Shown: piece after piece, positions 50,955-59,015 of the stretch
Numbering within the stretch: position 1 is the first letter of the stretch
How the letters are laid out: each line of letters opens with the position of its first letter
Source: an uncultured Porphyromonas sp.
Lineage (GTDB): Bacteria; Bacteroidota; Bacteroidia; Bacteroidales; Porphyromonadaceae
Direction: 5' to 3'
Length of the DNA stretch: 61,042 nucleotides
Assembly (NCBI RefSeq): GCF_915070105.1
Contig: NZ_CAJZFJ010000003.1
Coordinates: 1 to 61,042 of the forward strand
Translations under genes and position numbers: made by a program
Notes under the pieces: generated by a model
Database searches by the model: none
Seen by the model: the letters and a program-made list of their open reading frames with translations, nothing else
What the model was told of the DNA's origin: nothing

Positions 50955-51683
50955 TTATTCTTCTTCCTCTTCCTCCTGCATGTTGGTGAAGACGTTCTGG
51001 ACATCTTCGTCCTCCTCGAGCTTGTCAATCAGCTTGGCGAGGGTCTCACGCTGTTCGGGGGTAACGGGCTTGGTATCGTTCGGTAGGCGAACGAACTCTG
51101 CAGAGGTGATCTCGTAGCCAGCACTCTCTAGGTAAGCCTGGATCTGAGCGTTGGCAGAGAAGGCTCCATAGAGGATGATCTCGTTCTCGTCTTCCTCCAG
51201 CTCCTCTACGCCGTAGTCGATGAGCTCTAGCTCGAGCTCCTCGAGGTCCATCCCCTCCCGCTTGACGATGTGGAAGATGCACTTGTGGTCAAAGAGGAAC
51301 TCTAGGCTACCCGAGGTGCCGAGGCTACCGCCGAACTTGTTGAAGTAGCTACGGACGTTGGCTACCGTACGAGTCGTGTTGTCGGTAGCGGTCTCGACGA
51401 AGATGGCGATGCCGAAGGGGCCGTAGCCCTCGTAGTTCATCTCCTTGTAGTCGGAGAAGTCCTTGGAGGTAGCCTTCTTGATGGCACGCTCCACGTTCTC
51501 CTTAGGCATGTTCTCCTTCTTAGCCGTCTGCATGAGCACACGTAGGCGAGGGTTGGTCTCGGGGTCTCCACCACCAGCCTTGACGGCGATCGTGATCTCC
51601 TTACCTAGCTTGGTGAAGACGCGGGCCATATTTCCCCAGCGCTTCATCTTACGAGCTTTCCGATATTCAAATGCTCTTCCCAT
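50955..51683 (-). CDS. YebC/PmpR-family DNA-binding transcriptional regulator
   Basis: The 242-residue product starts MGRAFEYRKARKMKRWGNMARVFTKLGKEI, the YebC start, and has NPRLRVLMQTAKKENMPKENVERAIKKAT and NYEGYGPFGIAIFVETATDNTTRTVANVRSYFNKFGGSLG. YebC-type proteins bind DNA or act in translation of difficult sequences. The end is a Glu-rich tail (EEDEDVQNVFTNMQEEEEEE). It sits 35 nt after pheT on the same strand, so it is probably the second gene of that transcript. Confidence 0.93.
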   Translation of the reverse strand: MGRAFEYRKARKMKRWGNMARVFTKLGKEITIAVKAGGGDPETNPRLRVLMQTAKKENMPKENVERAIKKATSKDFSDYKEMNYEGYGPFGIAIFVETATDNTTRTVANVRSYFNKFGGSLGTSGSLEFLFDHKCIFHIVKREGMDLEELELELIDYGVEELEEDENEIILYGAFSANAQIQAYLESAGYEITSAEFVRLPNDTKPVTPEQRETLAKLIDKLEEDEDVQNVFTNMQEEEEEE

Positions 51684-51718
51684 GTCTATTCTTTGCTTAT
51701 GATCGTTGTGTTGGGTCG

Positions 51719-54190
51719 TTATCGTAGTTCTGCTCCCAGGCTCTCTAGGAGGTTCTTTTGGATCTTGGTCATGATGGCCTCGATCTGTCCCTCGCTCATC
51801 GTACGCTCGGGATCCTGTAGGTAGAGCGTGATGGCATAGCTCTTCTTGCCTACGGGGAGGTTCTTGCCCTCGTAGACGTCGAAGAGGGTGACGTCTCGCA
51901 GGAGCTTCTTCTCCGTGCGTCGGGCGATCTCTACGACCTCGGCGAAGGTCGTCCTGCTGTCTAGTAGGAGGGAGAGGTCACGCTTGACGACGGGATACTT
52001 GGGAAGCTCCTTGATGGTGGTCTTCGTGCGCTCGGCGAGCGTATTGAGTAGCGTCCAGTTCACCGAGGCGAAGTACACGGGTAGGTCGATCTCCCAGCGG
52101 TCTAGTAGCTGGGGGGCTACCTGCCCGAGACAAGCGACCTCACGCCCATCGTGTGTCGCCCACACGAGGGCTGGCGAGGCGAAGATGTCTCGCTCGCACG
52201 TCGTCGTGGCTAGGCTACCGAGGTTGATGCCTAGGCGGTCGAAGAGGTGCTGTACATGTGCCTTGAGCTCGAAGGGGGAGACCGTCTCATCGCTATGTGC
52301 CCAGCTATTCTGTACCCGCTCCCCTGCAATCCATAGCCCTAGGGTCGCCGTCTCACGGTAGCCTGCTAGGGTGGTAGCGGTATTGGGCATCTTGGGGTCA
52401 AGCTCATAGCAGTTGCCCCACTCGTAGTAGTAGTGGCTCTTCTGCTGGCGGCGAAGGTTACGGCTGATGGTAGCGAGTCCACCGAAGAGTAGGGACTGAC
52501 GAAGGACGTTCAGCTCTCCACTCAGTGGGTTCTGTAGCTGTACGAGACGGTCCTGAGGTAGGGAGCTAAGCCCTTCGTAATAGCTCTCGGAGGAGAGGCT
52601 ATTGCATAGGATCTCGTTGAAGCCTGCCCCTGTGAGCTGCTCAGAGAGGAGGAGGCGACGGCTATAGGAGCGGTCTGCTGCCCCCTTGGGGCTGAGGTTA
52701 GCGTGGATATAGCCACTGAGCTCTACGCGGTTGTATCCGTAGATACGTAGGATATCCTCGATGACGTCTACTTCACGAGTCACATCCACACGGTAGCGAG
52801 GTACTAGGAGGTGCCACTGGTCTCCCTGTCGGTCGGTGATCCGTATCTCCAGCTGGCTGAGGATACGCTCGATGTCCTCCTCGGGGATCTCTAGGCCGAG
52901 GAGCTGGTGCATGCGTCCGAGGCTCAGTGTGACGGAGTAGGGCTGCGCAGGCTCGGGGTAGTAGTCGACCATCCCGCCGTCGATATAGCTATCGGGGCAA
53001 AGCTCTAGGATCAAGGTGCTAGCACGTAGCAGTGCCCACTCGGTGGCATTGGGGTCGAGCCCACGCTCGAAGCGGAAGGAGGAGTCAGAGCTCACCCCGA
53101 TGCGACGTGCCGTACGACGCACGCTGGAGGCATTGAAGTTCGCAGCCTCTAGGAAGATCTCCGTCGTCTGCTCGGTCGTCCCTGAGTCTAAGCCGCCCAT
53201 GACGCCAGCGATGCAGAGAGGAGCGCCTTCGCCCGAGGCGATGAGGAGGTCTTGCTCGGTGAGCTTCACCTTGCTCTGGTCGAGGAGAGTCATTTCCTCT
53301 CCCTGGCCTACACGTATGCGTAGGCCTTGTGTCCCGACCTTGGCTAGGTCGTAGGCATGTAGCGGTTGCCCTATCTCGTGGAGGACGAAGTTCGTGACGT
53401 CCACGACATTGTTAATCGGCTTGAGCCCGAGGGTCTCGAGTCGGCGACGGAGCCACTCGGGGCTCTCCGTGACCTTGAGCCCACGGATGACGAGCCCTTG
53501 GAAGCGAGGACAGAGCTCGGGGGCTACGTCGACGGAGACGGGTATGGGGCAGGTGCCCTCGGGACGACTGAGTACCTGGGGGAGGTGAGTGTGGACACGC
53601 TCCCCGGTACGCTGAGCGAGGTAGGCTGCTAGGTCACGTGCCACGCCGTAGTGGGAGGTAGCATCTACGCGATTGGGGGTAATATCCACCTCGAGGACAT
53701 AGTCCGAGGTGACGCCGAAGTGCTCGGCGGCAGGCTGCCCGATGACGACCTCGTCGGCATCCAGCAGGATGATCCCACTATTGTCGTTCCCTACGCCTAT
53801 CTCCACCTCGCTACAGAGCATCCCGTAGCTCTCTACGCCACGGATCTTACCCTTCTTGATGGTGAAGGACTCCCCGCCGGAGTGGAGTACGGTATCTATG
53901 GTCGCTACGACGACGGCCTTGCCCGCCTGTACATTGGGGGCACCACAGACGATCTGTAGGGGTTCACCCTGACCGATGTCTACGGTGGTGACGTGTAGGT
54001 GGTCGGAGTTGGTATGCTCTTGGCAGGTGAGTACTCGCCCGATGACTAGGCCACGTAGGCCTCCGGGGATCGACTCGACCTCCTCGACACTCCCTGTCTC
54101 TAGTCCGATGGAGGTAAGGGCCTCGGCCACCTCCTCGGGGGTGAGGTCTGTAGGTACATAGCTACGCAGTAGGTCGTAGGATATATTCAT
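51719..54190 (-). CDS. pheT: Phenylalanine-tRNA ligase beta subunit
   Basis: PheT is the tRNA-binding beta subunit of the (alpha-beta)2 PheRS. The 823-residue product has an N-terminal tRNA-binding OB fold (about 40-150, GRVLTCQEHTNSDHLHVTTVD) and B3/B4 editing-type and B5 domains (about 200-480). A catalytic-like core includes RRIGVSSDSSFRFERGLDPN (about 356-375). The C-terminal FDX-ACB anticodon domain (about 725-823) has PKYPVVKRDLSLLLDSRTTFAEV. Length is normal. A -7 box (TACATTTG on the minus strand, 54247-54254) lies 57 nt upstream. pheS is not in the window. Confidence 0.97.
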   Translation of the reverse strand: MNISYDLLRSYVPTDLTPEEVAEALTSIGLETGSVEEVESIPGGLRGLVIGRVLTCQEHTNSDHLHVTTVDIGQGEPLQIVCGAPNVQAGKAVVVATIDTVLHSGGESFTIKKGKIRGVESYGMLCSEVEIGVGNDNSGIILLDADEVVIGQPAAEHFGVTSDYVLEVDITPNRVDATSHYGVARDLAAYLAQRTGERVHTHLPQVLSRPEGTCPIPVSVDVAPELCPRFQGLVIRGLKVTESPEWLRRRLETLGLKPINNVVDVTNFVLHEIGQPLHAYDLAKVGTQGLRIRVGQGEEMTLLDQSKVKLTEQDLLIASGEGAPLCIAGVMGGLDSGTTEQTTEIFLEAANFNASSVRRTARRIGVSSDSSFRFERGLDPNATEWALLRASTLILELCPDSYIDGGMVDYYPEPAQPYSVTLSLGRMHQLLGLEIPEEDIERILSQLEIRITDRQGDQWHLLVPRYRVDVTREVDVIEDILRIYGYNRVELSGYIHANLSPKGAADRSYSRRLLLSEQLTGAGFNEILCNSLSSESYYEGLSSLPQDRLVQLQNPLSGELNVLRQSLLFGGLATISRNLRRQQKSHYYYEWGNCYELDPKMPNTATTLAGYRETATLGLWIAGERVQNSWAHSDETVSPFELKAHVQHLFDRLGINLGSLATTTCERDIFASPALVWATHDGREVACLGQVAPQLLDRWEIDLPVYFASVNWTLLNTLAERTKTTIKELPKYPVVKRDLSLLLDSRTTFAEVVEIARRTEKKLLRDVTLFDVYEGKNLPVGKKSYAITLYLQDPERTMSEGQIEAIMTKIQKNLLESLGAELR

Positions 54191-54246
54191 CTTTTGTCCT
54201 CTTTATATAATGGTGTATAGGGCTTACATGCACAATATTTAGGATA

Positions 54247-54254
54247 CAAATGTA
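54247..54254 (-). promoter_or_regulatory. Probable pheT -7 box
   Basis: The minus strand reads TACATTTG (TAnnTTTG), 57 nt upstream of pheT. Confidence 0.55.
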
Positions 54255-54459
54255 CGAAAAGCCCCTCATACATAGGGGAGATACCCTAGGAGCTAGGGCG
54301 GGCTCATGCGCTCCTGCCGGATGCTCCACGCTCTGCCTCTTTCGGGAATATTACTTCCTACCCGAGGGGGTCCCAGCTGTATGGCTTAGAGTGACTGGGT
54401 GTTAGCCCCGAGTGCTGTGTCCGAGAGAGCTCTACGGAGGATATACTTAGAGCGATGTT
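54255..54459. other. Gap upstream of pheT, no gene
   Basis: No gene. It leads into the triple-palindrome array. Its end, GGATATACTTAGAGCGATG (54440-54458), matches the flank of the array at 33941. Confidence 0.5.
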
Positions 54460-54521
54460 GTGTACACGCGTGTATACAGTTGTGTACACGTGGGTATACT
54501 CTTGTGTACACACGTGTATAC
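54460..54521 (+). repeat. Triple 18-bp palindrome array, copy 2
   Basis: Units GTGTACACGCGTGTATAC (54460-54477), GTGTACACGTGGGTATAC (54482-54499) and GTGTACACACGTGTATAC (54504-54521), each 18 bp with 4-bp spacers AGTT and TCTT. Geometry and unit order are identical to copy 1 at 33941. Only four positions differ, all A/G or C/T changes. Confidence 0.85.
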
Positions 54522-54646
54522 TTCTCCGCCTCCGATATAGTCGGGATGAGCCTATAATTATGCGCCTAAAATATGTCTCCTAATGAGTCTAATGGGGATC
54601 TCTACCCAGCCCCGAGGGCTGGCCTAGGAGTGTGGGGAGGTGTTGG

Positions 54647-54874
54647 TCAGGGAGGGGGATGGCTCAATGTGTCGATGAGCTGCTGTAGGGTATTGCAGTG
54701 CATCCCGAGTAGGGTGGCTAGGTGGCTCCTGGGGATAGCGTTGAAGAGCTCTGGCCGTCACTCGTAGAGGTAGATGACACGACGGGTCAAGTTGGGTTGC
54801 TGGAAGGCTCTATGTCCTCGGTTTAGCTGTGCCTTTACATCTCCGATCATGAACCTAATTAACCCAAGTTGGGT
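54647..54874 (-). pseudogene. Probable remnant of a Crp/Fnr-type or other regulator, C-terminal part
   Basis: On the minus strand a frame reads MIGDVKAQLNRGHRAFQQPN then LTRRVIYLYE, a TGA stop at 54758-54760, then RPELFNAIPRSHLATLLGMH followed by CNTLQQLIDTL and a stop. The segment after the stop resembles the C-terminal part of Crp/Fnr regulators (RxPELxxRxPxxxIASxLGIxxxxLxRL pattern). It has an internal stop and no complete N-terminus. Family assignment is by pattern only and moderate at best. Confidence 0.35.
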
Positions 54875-55032
54875 TTATTCGAGTATCATAGTAGAAGAAT
54901 ATGCAAGGAGAGGAACGATTTATGTCGGGGGCATAGTGGCATTGGCTGCTACCCTAAGAATACGACTTATTCGGTAACCACTCAGATGGAGTCAGATAAT
55001 CTAGGTACGCTTTCCATCTTCTTCTATGATCC
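54875..55032. other. Degraded sequence before duplicated block
   Basis: No complete gene. An open frame from 54869 includes CRGHSGIGCYPKNTTYSV and then enters the duplicated stub, so it looks like residue of broken genes. Confidence 0.4.
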
Positions 55033-55144
55033 AATCATCGTCTCTGCGGAGGGAGGTAAGTATGAGCTGTTTAATATCAGCAATGGAATGGTTACAGCGA
55101 CCCTCACCCCCTTGAAGACGAGTCGGTATTAGTATCAGAATATT
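55033..55144 (+). pseudogene. Gene-end stub, copy 1 of a duplicated block
   Basis: In frame this stretch encodes IIVSAEGGKYELFNISNGMV... and ends TPLKTSRY followed by TAG. The same segment recurs at 55613-55724 (IIVSAEGGKYELFNISSGTV..., TPVKTSRY). Upstream of the shared part the two copies differ completely, so both are ends of separate or broken genes. I do not recognise the family. Confidence 0.45.
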
Positions 55145-55516
55145 ATGAGTAAGTTCATTCGATTATTTGTGCTTATCATCGGAGTCGTCTCTCTCTTTTC
55201 CTCCTGCAAGAAGGATGAGGATATAGAGGGTGGAAAGCCCTACCCTCTAGCGGGGACAACCTGGACCTCCCCGATGTCAGAGAATAAGAGGTACACGTCC
55301 TTTCGCTTCTTTGCTGGGAACCAGTATGAGGAGCGAACCTTAGACCAGAACGCAGTGCTGATAGATGTCTCTGCTAGGGGGCGCTATGTCGTGACGAAGT
55401 ATAGAGGCCGGTGGAACGTGGACTTCTATCAGGGTGATAGGATCCGTCATAGCCTATTCATCTACTATGATGAGGGATATATGACGAAGGGCGTCGTTAA
55501 GTACCGGAAGCAATAG
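55145..55516 (+). CDS. Small lipoprotein of unknown function, copy 1 of a tandem pair
   Basis: The 123-residue product has a lipoprotein signal (MSKFIRLFVLIIGVVSLFSSC, lipobox FSSC, lipid site C21). KKDEDIEGGKPYPLAGTTW follows and then a short beta-rich body. The nearly identical first 45 residues are shared with the gene at 55725; the rest aligns with clear divergence (DQNAVLIDVS / DKNAILVESE). A lipoprotein with this beta-rich body could be an inhibitor, binding protein or immunity-like protein, but I cannot assign a function. The upstream stub ends a few bases before the ATG. Confidence 0.65.
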   Translation: MSKFIRLFVLIIGVVSLFSSCKKDEDIEGGKPYPLAGTTWTSPMSENKRYTSFRFFAGNQYEERTLDQNAVLIDVSARGRYVVTKYRGRWNVDFYQGDRIRHSLFIYYDEGYMTKGVVKYRKQ

Positions 55517-55612
55517 CTTCACGATAGGGTTTACTCAGGCAAGTACGCTTGTAGAGGAGTTGGTTTTTGCTTGTGCTCTATCCCACGCCCTTGAGCTTGG
55601 TGAATCAGAGGT
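55517..55612. other. Between the two lipoprotein copies
   Basis: A frame here reads FTIGFTQASTLVEELVFACA and SHALELGESEV before entering the duplicated IIVSAEGG stub. It looks like the end of a fragmentary gene rather than a complete one. Confidence 0.4.
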
Positions 55613-55724
55613 AATCATCGTCTCTGCGGAGGGAGGTAAGTATGAGCTGTTCAATATCAGCAGTGGAACGGTTACAGCGACCTTTACTCCCGTGAAGACG
55701 AGTCGTTATTAGTATCAGAATATT
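55613..55724 (+). pseudogene. Gene-end stub, copy 2 of a duplicated block
   Basis: Same segment as 55033-55144, with about 10 differences by eye. The upstream part continues as ...CALSHALELGESEV in the same frame, with no start that I can support. Confidence 0.45.
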
Positions 55725-56099
55725 ATGAGTAAGTTCATTCGACTATTTATCCTCGTTGTGGGGATTATCACTCTCCTCTCCTTCTGCAAGAAGGATGAGG
55801 ACATAGAGGGCGGAAAGCCCTACCCTCTAGCAGGGACAACCTGGGTTAATCGTCTATCTAGGAATAGGGGCTATGACGTCTACAAATTCATATCAAGAGA
55901 GACTTATCAGAGGCAGACTCTTGATAAGAATGCTATCCTTGTGGAGAGTGAGCCTATTGGTGTCTATAGACTAGAGACGTCTAATGGTCGCAGGCTAATC
56001 GTCTTCTACAGCAATAGGGGCGCTCGGGTAAATAGCCTCTTCATCGACTATAATGAGGGGACTATGCAACGAGAGGGGGACGTCTACTGGAAGCAATAG
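55725..56099 (+). CDS. Small lipoprotein of unknown function, copy 2 of a tandem pair
   Basis: The 124-residue product is a diverged paralogue of the preceding lipoprotein. The signal is MSKFIRLFILVVGIITLLSFC; the residue before the cysteine is Phe rather than the usual Gly/Ala/Ser, so lipidation is less certain. KKDEDIEGGKPYPLAGTTW is identical to copy 1, after which the sequences differ (NRGYDVYKFISRETYQRQTLDKNAIL versus NKRYTSFRFFAGNQYEERTLDQNAVL). Tandem duplication followed by rapid change of the exposed body is the best reading. A hairpin terminator follows at 56131-56170. Confidence 0.65.
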   Translation: MSKFIRLFILVVGIITLLSFCKKDEDIEGGKPYPLAGTTWVNRLSRNRGYDVYKFISRETYQRQTLDKNAILVESEPIGVYRLETSNGRRLIVFYSNRGARVNSLFIDYNEGTMQREGDVYWKQ

Positions 56100-56130
56100 A
56101 TCCCTAGGAGCTCCCTCAGCCCCGTATGTA

Positions 56131-56170
56131 AGCAGCCCCCAGCGAGTAGTGGTACTCGCTGGGGGCTGCT
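56131..56170. terminator. Bidirectional terminator between the lipoprotein pair and the DJ-1 gene
   Basis: AGCAGCCCCCAGCGAGTA (56131-56148) and TACTCGCTGGGGGCTGCT (56153-56170) form a perfect 18-bp stem with a 4-nt GTGG loop. It separates the plus-strand lipoproteins from the minus-strand ExbB run. Confidence 0.8.
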
Positions 56171-56212
56171 GCTTTATCTCGCTGTGGGATGAAGAGGAAG
56201 GGGCAGGGGGAA

Positions 56213-56770
56213 TTAGGGGCGGTGGTAGATGAGGGCGGCGGCGACTTCGTCTGCCTTCGCCTTGCCTTCGAGGGCTTCGATCACGGCAAGGGCGAAGTCG
56301 AAGGTATAGGCTGCGCTCTTGGCTGTGATGAAGTTGCCCGAGCGGACGACGGGGCTCTCCGTTGCCTTCGCACCCTTTAGCTGTCCTTCGAAGCCAGGGT
56401 AGGCGGTAGCTTCCTTCCCCTCAAGTAGCCCAAGGCGACCATAGATAGAGGGAGCAGCACAGATAGCAGCTAGGAGCTTGCCGTCGGTGACTGCATCTTG
56501 GATCAGTTCGTGTAGGCGGGGTGAGGCATCGAGATTGGTCACGCCGGGTAGTCCACCGGGTAGGACGAGGGCACGGACATCGGCACTATATACCTCGCGG
56601 ATGGAGAGGTCGGCTTGGATCGCTATGCCGTGTGCGCCGGTGACGTGTGGCTCATCGTCGATGGTGACAATGTGGGTAGGTAGGCCGGCACGGCGTAGGA
56701 GGTCGATTGTGGCGACGGCCTCGGTCTCTTCAAAGCCTTCTGCGAGGAAGACGTAGATGTTCTTTGGCAT
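56213..56770 (-). CDS. DJ-1/PfpI/YajL-family protein
   Basis: Members are glyoxalases, chaperones, deglycases or proteases-like proteins with a reactive cysteine. The start is placed at the ATG 56770 (185 residues), because MPKNIYVFLAEGFEETEAVATIDLL is the normal N-terminus. A longer frame to 56869 adds Pro/Ser-rich sequence. E15 is in the AEGFEE segment, ALVLPGGLPG is near residue 67-76, and the nucleophile is C104 in AAICAAPSIYGR. It is the last gene after tonB on this strand. The precise activity cannot be told by eye. Confidence 0.87.
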   Translation of the reverse strand: MPKNIYVFLAEGFEETEAVATIDLLRRAGLPTHIVTIDDEPHVTGAHGIAIQADLSIREVYSADVRALVLPGGLPGVTNLDASPRLHELIQDAVTDGKLLAAICAAPSIYGRLGLLEGKEATAYPGFEGQLKGAKATESPVVRSGNFITAKSAAYTFDFALAVIEALEGKAKADEVAAALIYHRP

Positions 56771-56880
56771 AATAAATTCGGATTGTTGAGGAGTGGGTAT
56801 AGTTGGGGTGTAGGAGAGGGTGCTCCGTGAGAGGAGCGAGCGCCTTGCCCCCTCGGGAGGAGGGGGCAAGGAAGGGTGGG

Positions 56881-57723
56881 TTACGACTGGATCTTGAAGC
56901 GGTAGGTGATGAGTCCCTCTTGGTCATCAGCACCTGCTACGCTGTTGAATCGTGTCGCACGAGCTGCCGCAAGGGCAGCGTTGCGGATGGAGGTGTCAGC
57001 GATATTGGTACCCTGGGCGACGGTAGCCTGTATGACACGTCCTGAGCCATCTACGACGATGCGTACACGTACGACGCCGTCGATAGCTCGGCTGGTGGAG
57101 GGTCGGGCTAGGACACCGCCATTGCTGACGATGGTACGCCCGGTGAGGGCATAGCTACCAGCGCTACCGTTGGGGTTGCCCTGATTACCTGTGCCTGAGC
57201 TGGCTGTCCCCTGTGACCCTGCTGCACCACTCTGCCGTCCGAAGGCACCCGATACGGAGTGCCCGATCTCCTGACGCTGCGCCTCACGGCGAGCGGCTTC
57301 CTCACGGGCTCTGCGTTCGGCTTCGGCACGAGCCTTGGCCTCAGCCTCAGCACGGCGGGTCTCCTCGATGCGCATGCTCTGCTCTATGCTCTGCGTCTGC
57401 AGGGGCTGGCTGGAGGTGCGTGAGGGAGCCTTGGGCTGTGGGGTAGGGGTGGGGATCGGAGGAGTGGGAGGGGTAGGGCGAGGCGCCTCGACACGGGTAG
57501 ACAGAGGAGCTTCGGTAGGTGTACCCCCAGGCTCGACAGCGCCCGCAGCTTGCTCCACATTGCCCACGTTCACTGCCACCATTACCTCTACCGGCTTGGG
57601 CTGAGGGTGTGGGGCACTGAGGTAGAGGCTCCACAGCAGGGCTAGAAGACCTGCGTGCAGCGCTAGGGCAATAGCTAGGGCAATCGCCTGACGGCGTAGT
57701 GGCGATGAGTCTGATCTACTCAT
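56881..57723 (-). CDS. tonB: TonB energy transducer
   Basis: TonB couples the proton motive force to TonB-dependent outer-membrane receptors. The 280-residue product has an N-terminal membrane segment (about 12-34, AIALAIALALHAGLLALLWSLYLS). A Pro-rich spacer follows (about 75-110, PTPPTPPIPTPTPQPKAP) and an Ala/Glu/Arg helix-like part (about 120-150, RRAEAEAKARAEAERRA...). The C-terminal TonB domain (about 205-280) has GVVRVRIVVDGSGRVIQATV and ARATRFNSVAGADDQEGLITYRFKIQ. It lies 5 nt after exbD on this strand and would serve receptors such as the RagA-like protein at 24160. Confidence 0.9.
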   Translation of the reverse strand: MSRSDSSPLRRQAIALAIALALHAGLLALLWSLYLSAPHPQPKPVEVMVAVNVGNVEQAAGAVEPGGTPTEAPLSTRVEAPRPTPPTPPIPTPTPQPKAPSRTSSQPLQTQSIEQSMRIEETRRAEAEAKARAEAERRAREEAARREAQRQEIGHSVSGAFGRQSGAAGSQGTASSGTGNQGNPNGSAGSYALTGRTIVSNGGVLARPSTSRAIDGVVRVRIVVDGSGRVIQATVAQGTNIADTSIRNAALAAARATRFNSVAGADDQEGLITYRFKIQS

Positions 57724-57728
57724 ATCGA

Positions 57729-58160
57729 CTAGAGGGTGGTGGGCTGCTCGGTCTCGGCACGTGTGGCGAGGACTACCTTGAGGGAGGACTGCGAGGCAGC
57801 GTTGATGACGGCGACGACCTCCTTGTAGGGGATGGTTTCGTCAGCTTGGATGGAGACGTAGGCCTCGGGATGCTCAGCGGCGAAGATCGCTAGCTGCTCC
57901 CGTAGCTCCTCCTTGGAGAGCTCGATGGGGACAGCACGCTCGATCCCTAGGTAGTAGCGCATATCAGGGGTGAGGGTGATACGTGCTGCGGGCTGCTCGG
58001 GCGAACTCTGAGGGGCAGAGGTCGGTAAGGTAACCTTGATCGTGTTGGGCACGATGATCGTGCTGGTCACGAGGAAGAAGATCAGGAGCAGGAAGATGAC
58101 GTCTGTCATCGAGGCCATGCTGTAGGAGTCAGAGACCTTGCTCTTACGCTTGAGTGCCAT
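57729..58160 (-). CDS. ExbD/TolR-family biopolymer transport protein
   Basis: ExbD works with ExbB as a proton-driven motor. The 143-residue product has one N-terminal membrane segment (about 18-38, MTDVIFLLLIFFLVTSTIIVPNTIKV), with the conserved aspartate in MTDVIFLLLIFF. A periplasmic domain follows (about 50-143, VPIELSKEELREQLAIFAAEHPEAYVSIQADETIPYKEVVAVINAAS). It is between exbB and tonB in one direction, so the three form an ExbB-ExbD-TonB system. I call it ExbD rather than TolR from the tonB neighbour. Confidence 0.9.
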   Translation of the reverse strand: MALKRKSKVSDSYSMASMTDVIFLLLIFFLVTSTIIVPNTIKVTLPTSAPQSSPEQPAARITLTPDMRYYLGIERAVPIELSKEELREQLAIFAAEHPEAYVSIQADETIPYKEVVAVINAASQSSLKVVLATRAETEQPTTL

Positions 58161-58182
58161 GTGTCGGGTCGGCTAGCGGGGG

Positions 58183-58869
58183 TTAGTGCACGACTTCGTT
58201 CAGTAGGTCCATGAACTCGACCGTCTTGGCCTCCATCTTACCCACGACCTTGTCGAGTTCAGCCACGAGGTAGTTGTAGGCAAAGAGTGCGATGATACCT
58301 ACGACGAGCCCGCCGACGGTAGTCACTAGAGCCTCGTAGATACCATTGGAGAGGAGGGCTACATCGACCCCACCAGAGCCTGCGTTGGCCATGTCGAAGA
58401 AGGCTCGTACCATCCCCGTGACAGTCCCGAGGAAGCCGATCATCGGAGCGCCAGCAGCGACGGTAGCCAGCAGGGGAAGTCCCTTCTCAAGTCTCCCGAC
58501 CTCGATATTACCGACGTTCTCTACGATGACGAGGATGTCCGCCATAGGGCGACCGATACGGGAGAGTCCCTTGCGGATCATACGGGCGTAGGGGGTATTG
58601 GTCTCCTCACAGAGCTTGATAGCGGAGCTGGTCTTGCCCTCGATGACGTAGTCCTTGATACGCTGGACGAAGTACTTGTCTTCCTGCCCAGCGGAGCGCA
58701 TCTGGATGTACTTCGAGACGAAGATATAGACGGCGAGGAGGGAGAGTAGGAGTAGGACGATCATGATCCATCCGCCCTTAGTAGCGAGGTCAAGGATGGA
58801 GAGCGAAGCGGCAGAGGTAGAGTTCTCTGCTAGGGTCTGTGCCAGAGAGGCTGTTGCTGTTGTATCCAC
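58183..58869 (-). CDS. ExbB/TolQ-family proton channel protein
   Basis: The 228-residue product has three membrane segments (about 33-52, 128-147 and 174-192). The conserved region KGLPLLATVAAGAPMIGFLGTVTGMVRAFF is followed by GIYEALVTTVGGLVVGIIALFAYNYLV, the ExbB/TolQ/MotA channel signature. It starts the exbB-exbD-tonB run; exbD follows 22 nt later on this strand. The first residues (MDTTATASLAQTLAENSTSAASLS) lie before the first segment. No -7 box is evident upstream. Confidence 0.92.
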   Translation of the reverse strand: MDTTATASLAQTLAENSTSAASLSILDLATKGGWIMIVLLLLSLLAVYIFVSKYIQMRSAGQEDKYFVQRIKDYVIEGKTSSAIKLCEETNTPYARMIRKGLSRIGRPMADILVIVENVGNIEVGRLEKGLPLLATVAAGAPMIGFLGTVTGMVRAFFDMANAGSGGVDVALLSNGIYEALVTTVGGLVVGIIALFAYNYLVAELDKVVGKMEAKTVEFMDLLNEVVH

Positions 58870-59015
58870 GAGGTATAATCCTGTTTAGTTATTTGTCTTA
58901 TCTATTTATTAAGCTCGCTTGCTAGGCCTTAGCAGGGCTCTCCCTAGCCCGAAGGTATAGGGTAGACCACCCCGAGAGCGAGAGGAGCTACTAGGATGAA
59001 GGGGGAGGGGAGGCT
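58870..59015. other. Gap between exbB and pdxJ, no gene
   Basis: A 146-bp AT/GC-mixed gap between two minus-strand genes. No gene; exbB promoter not recognised. Confidence 0.4.
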
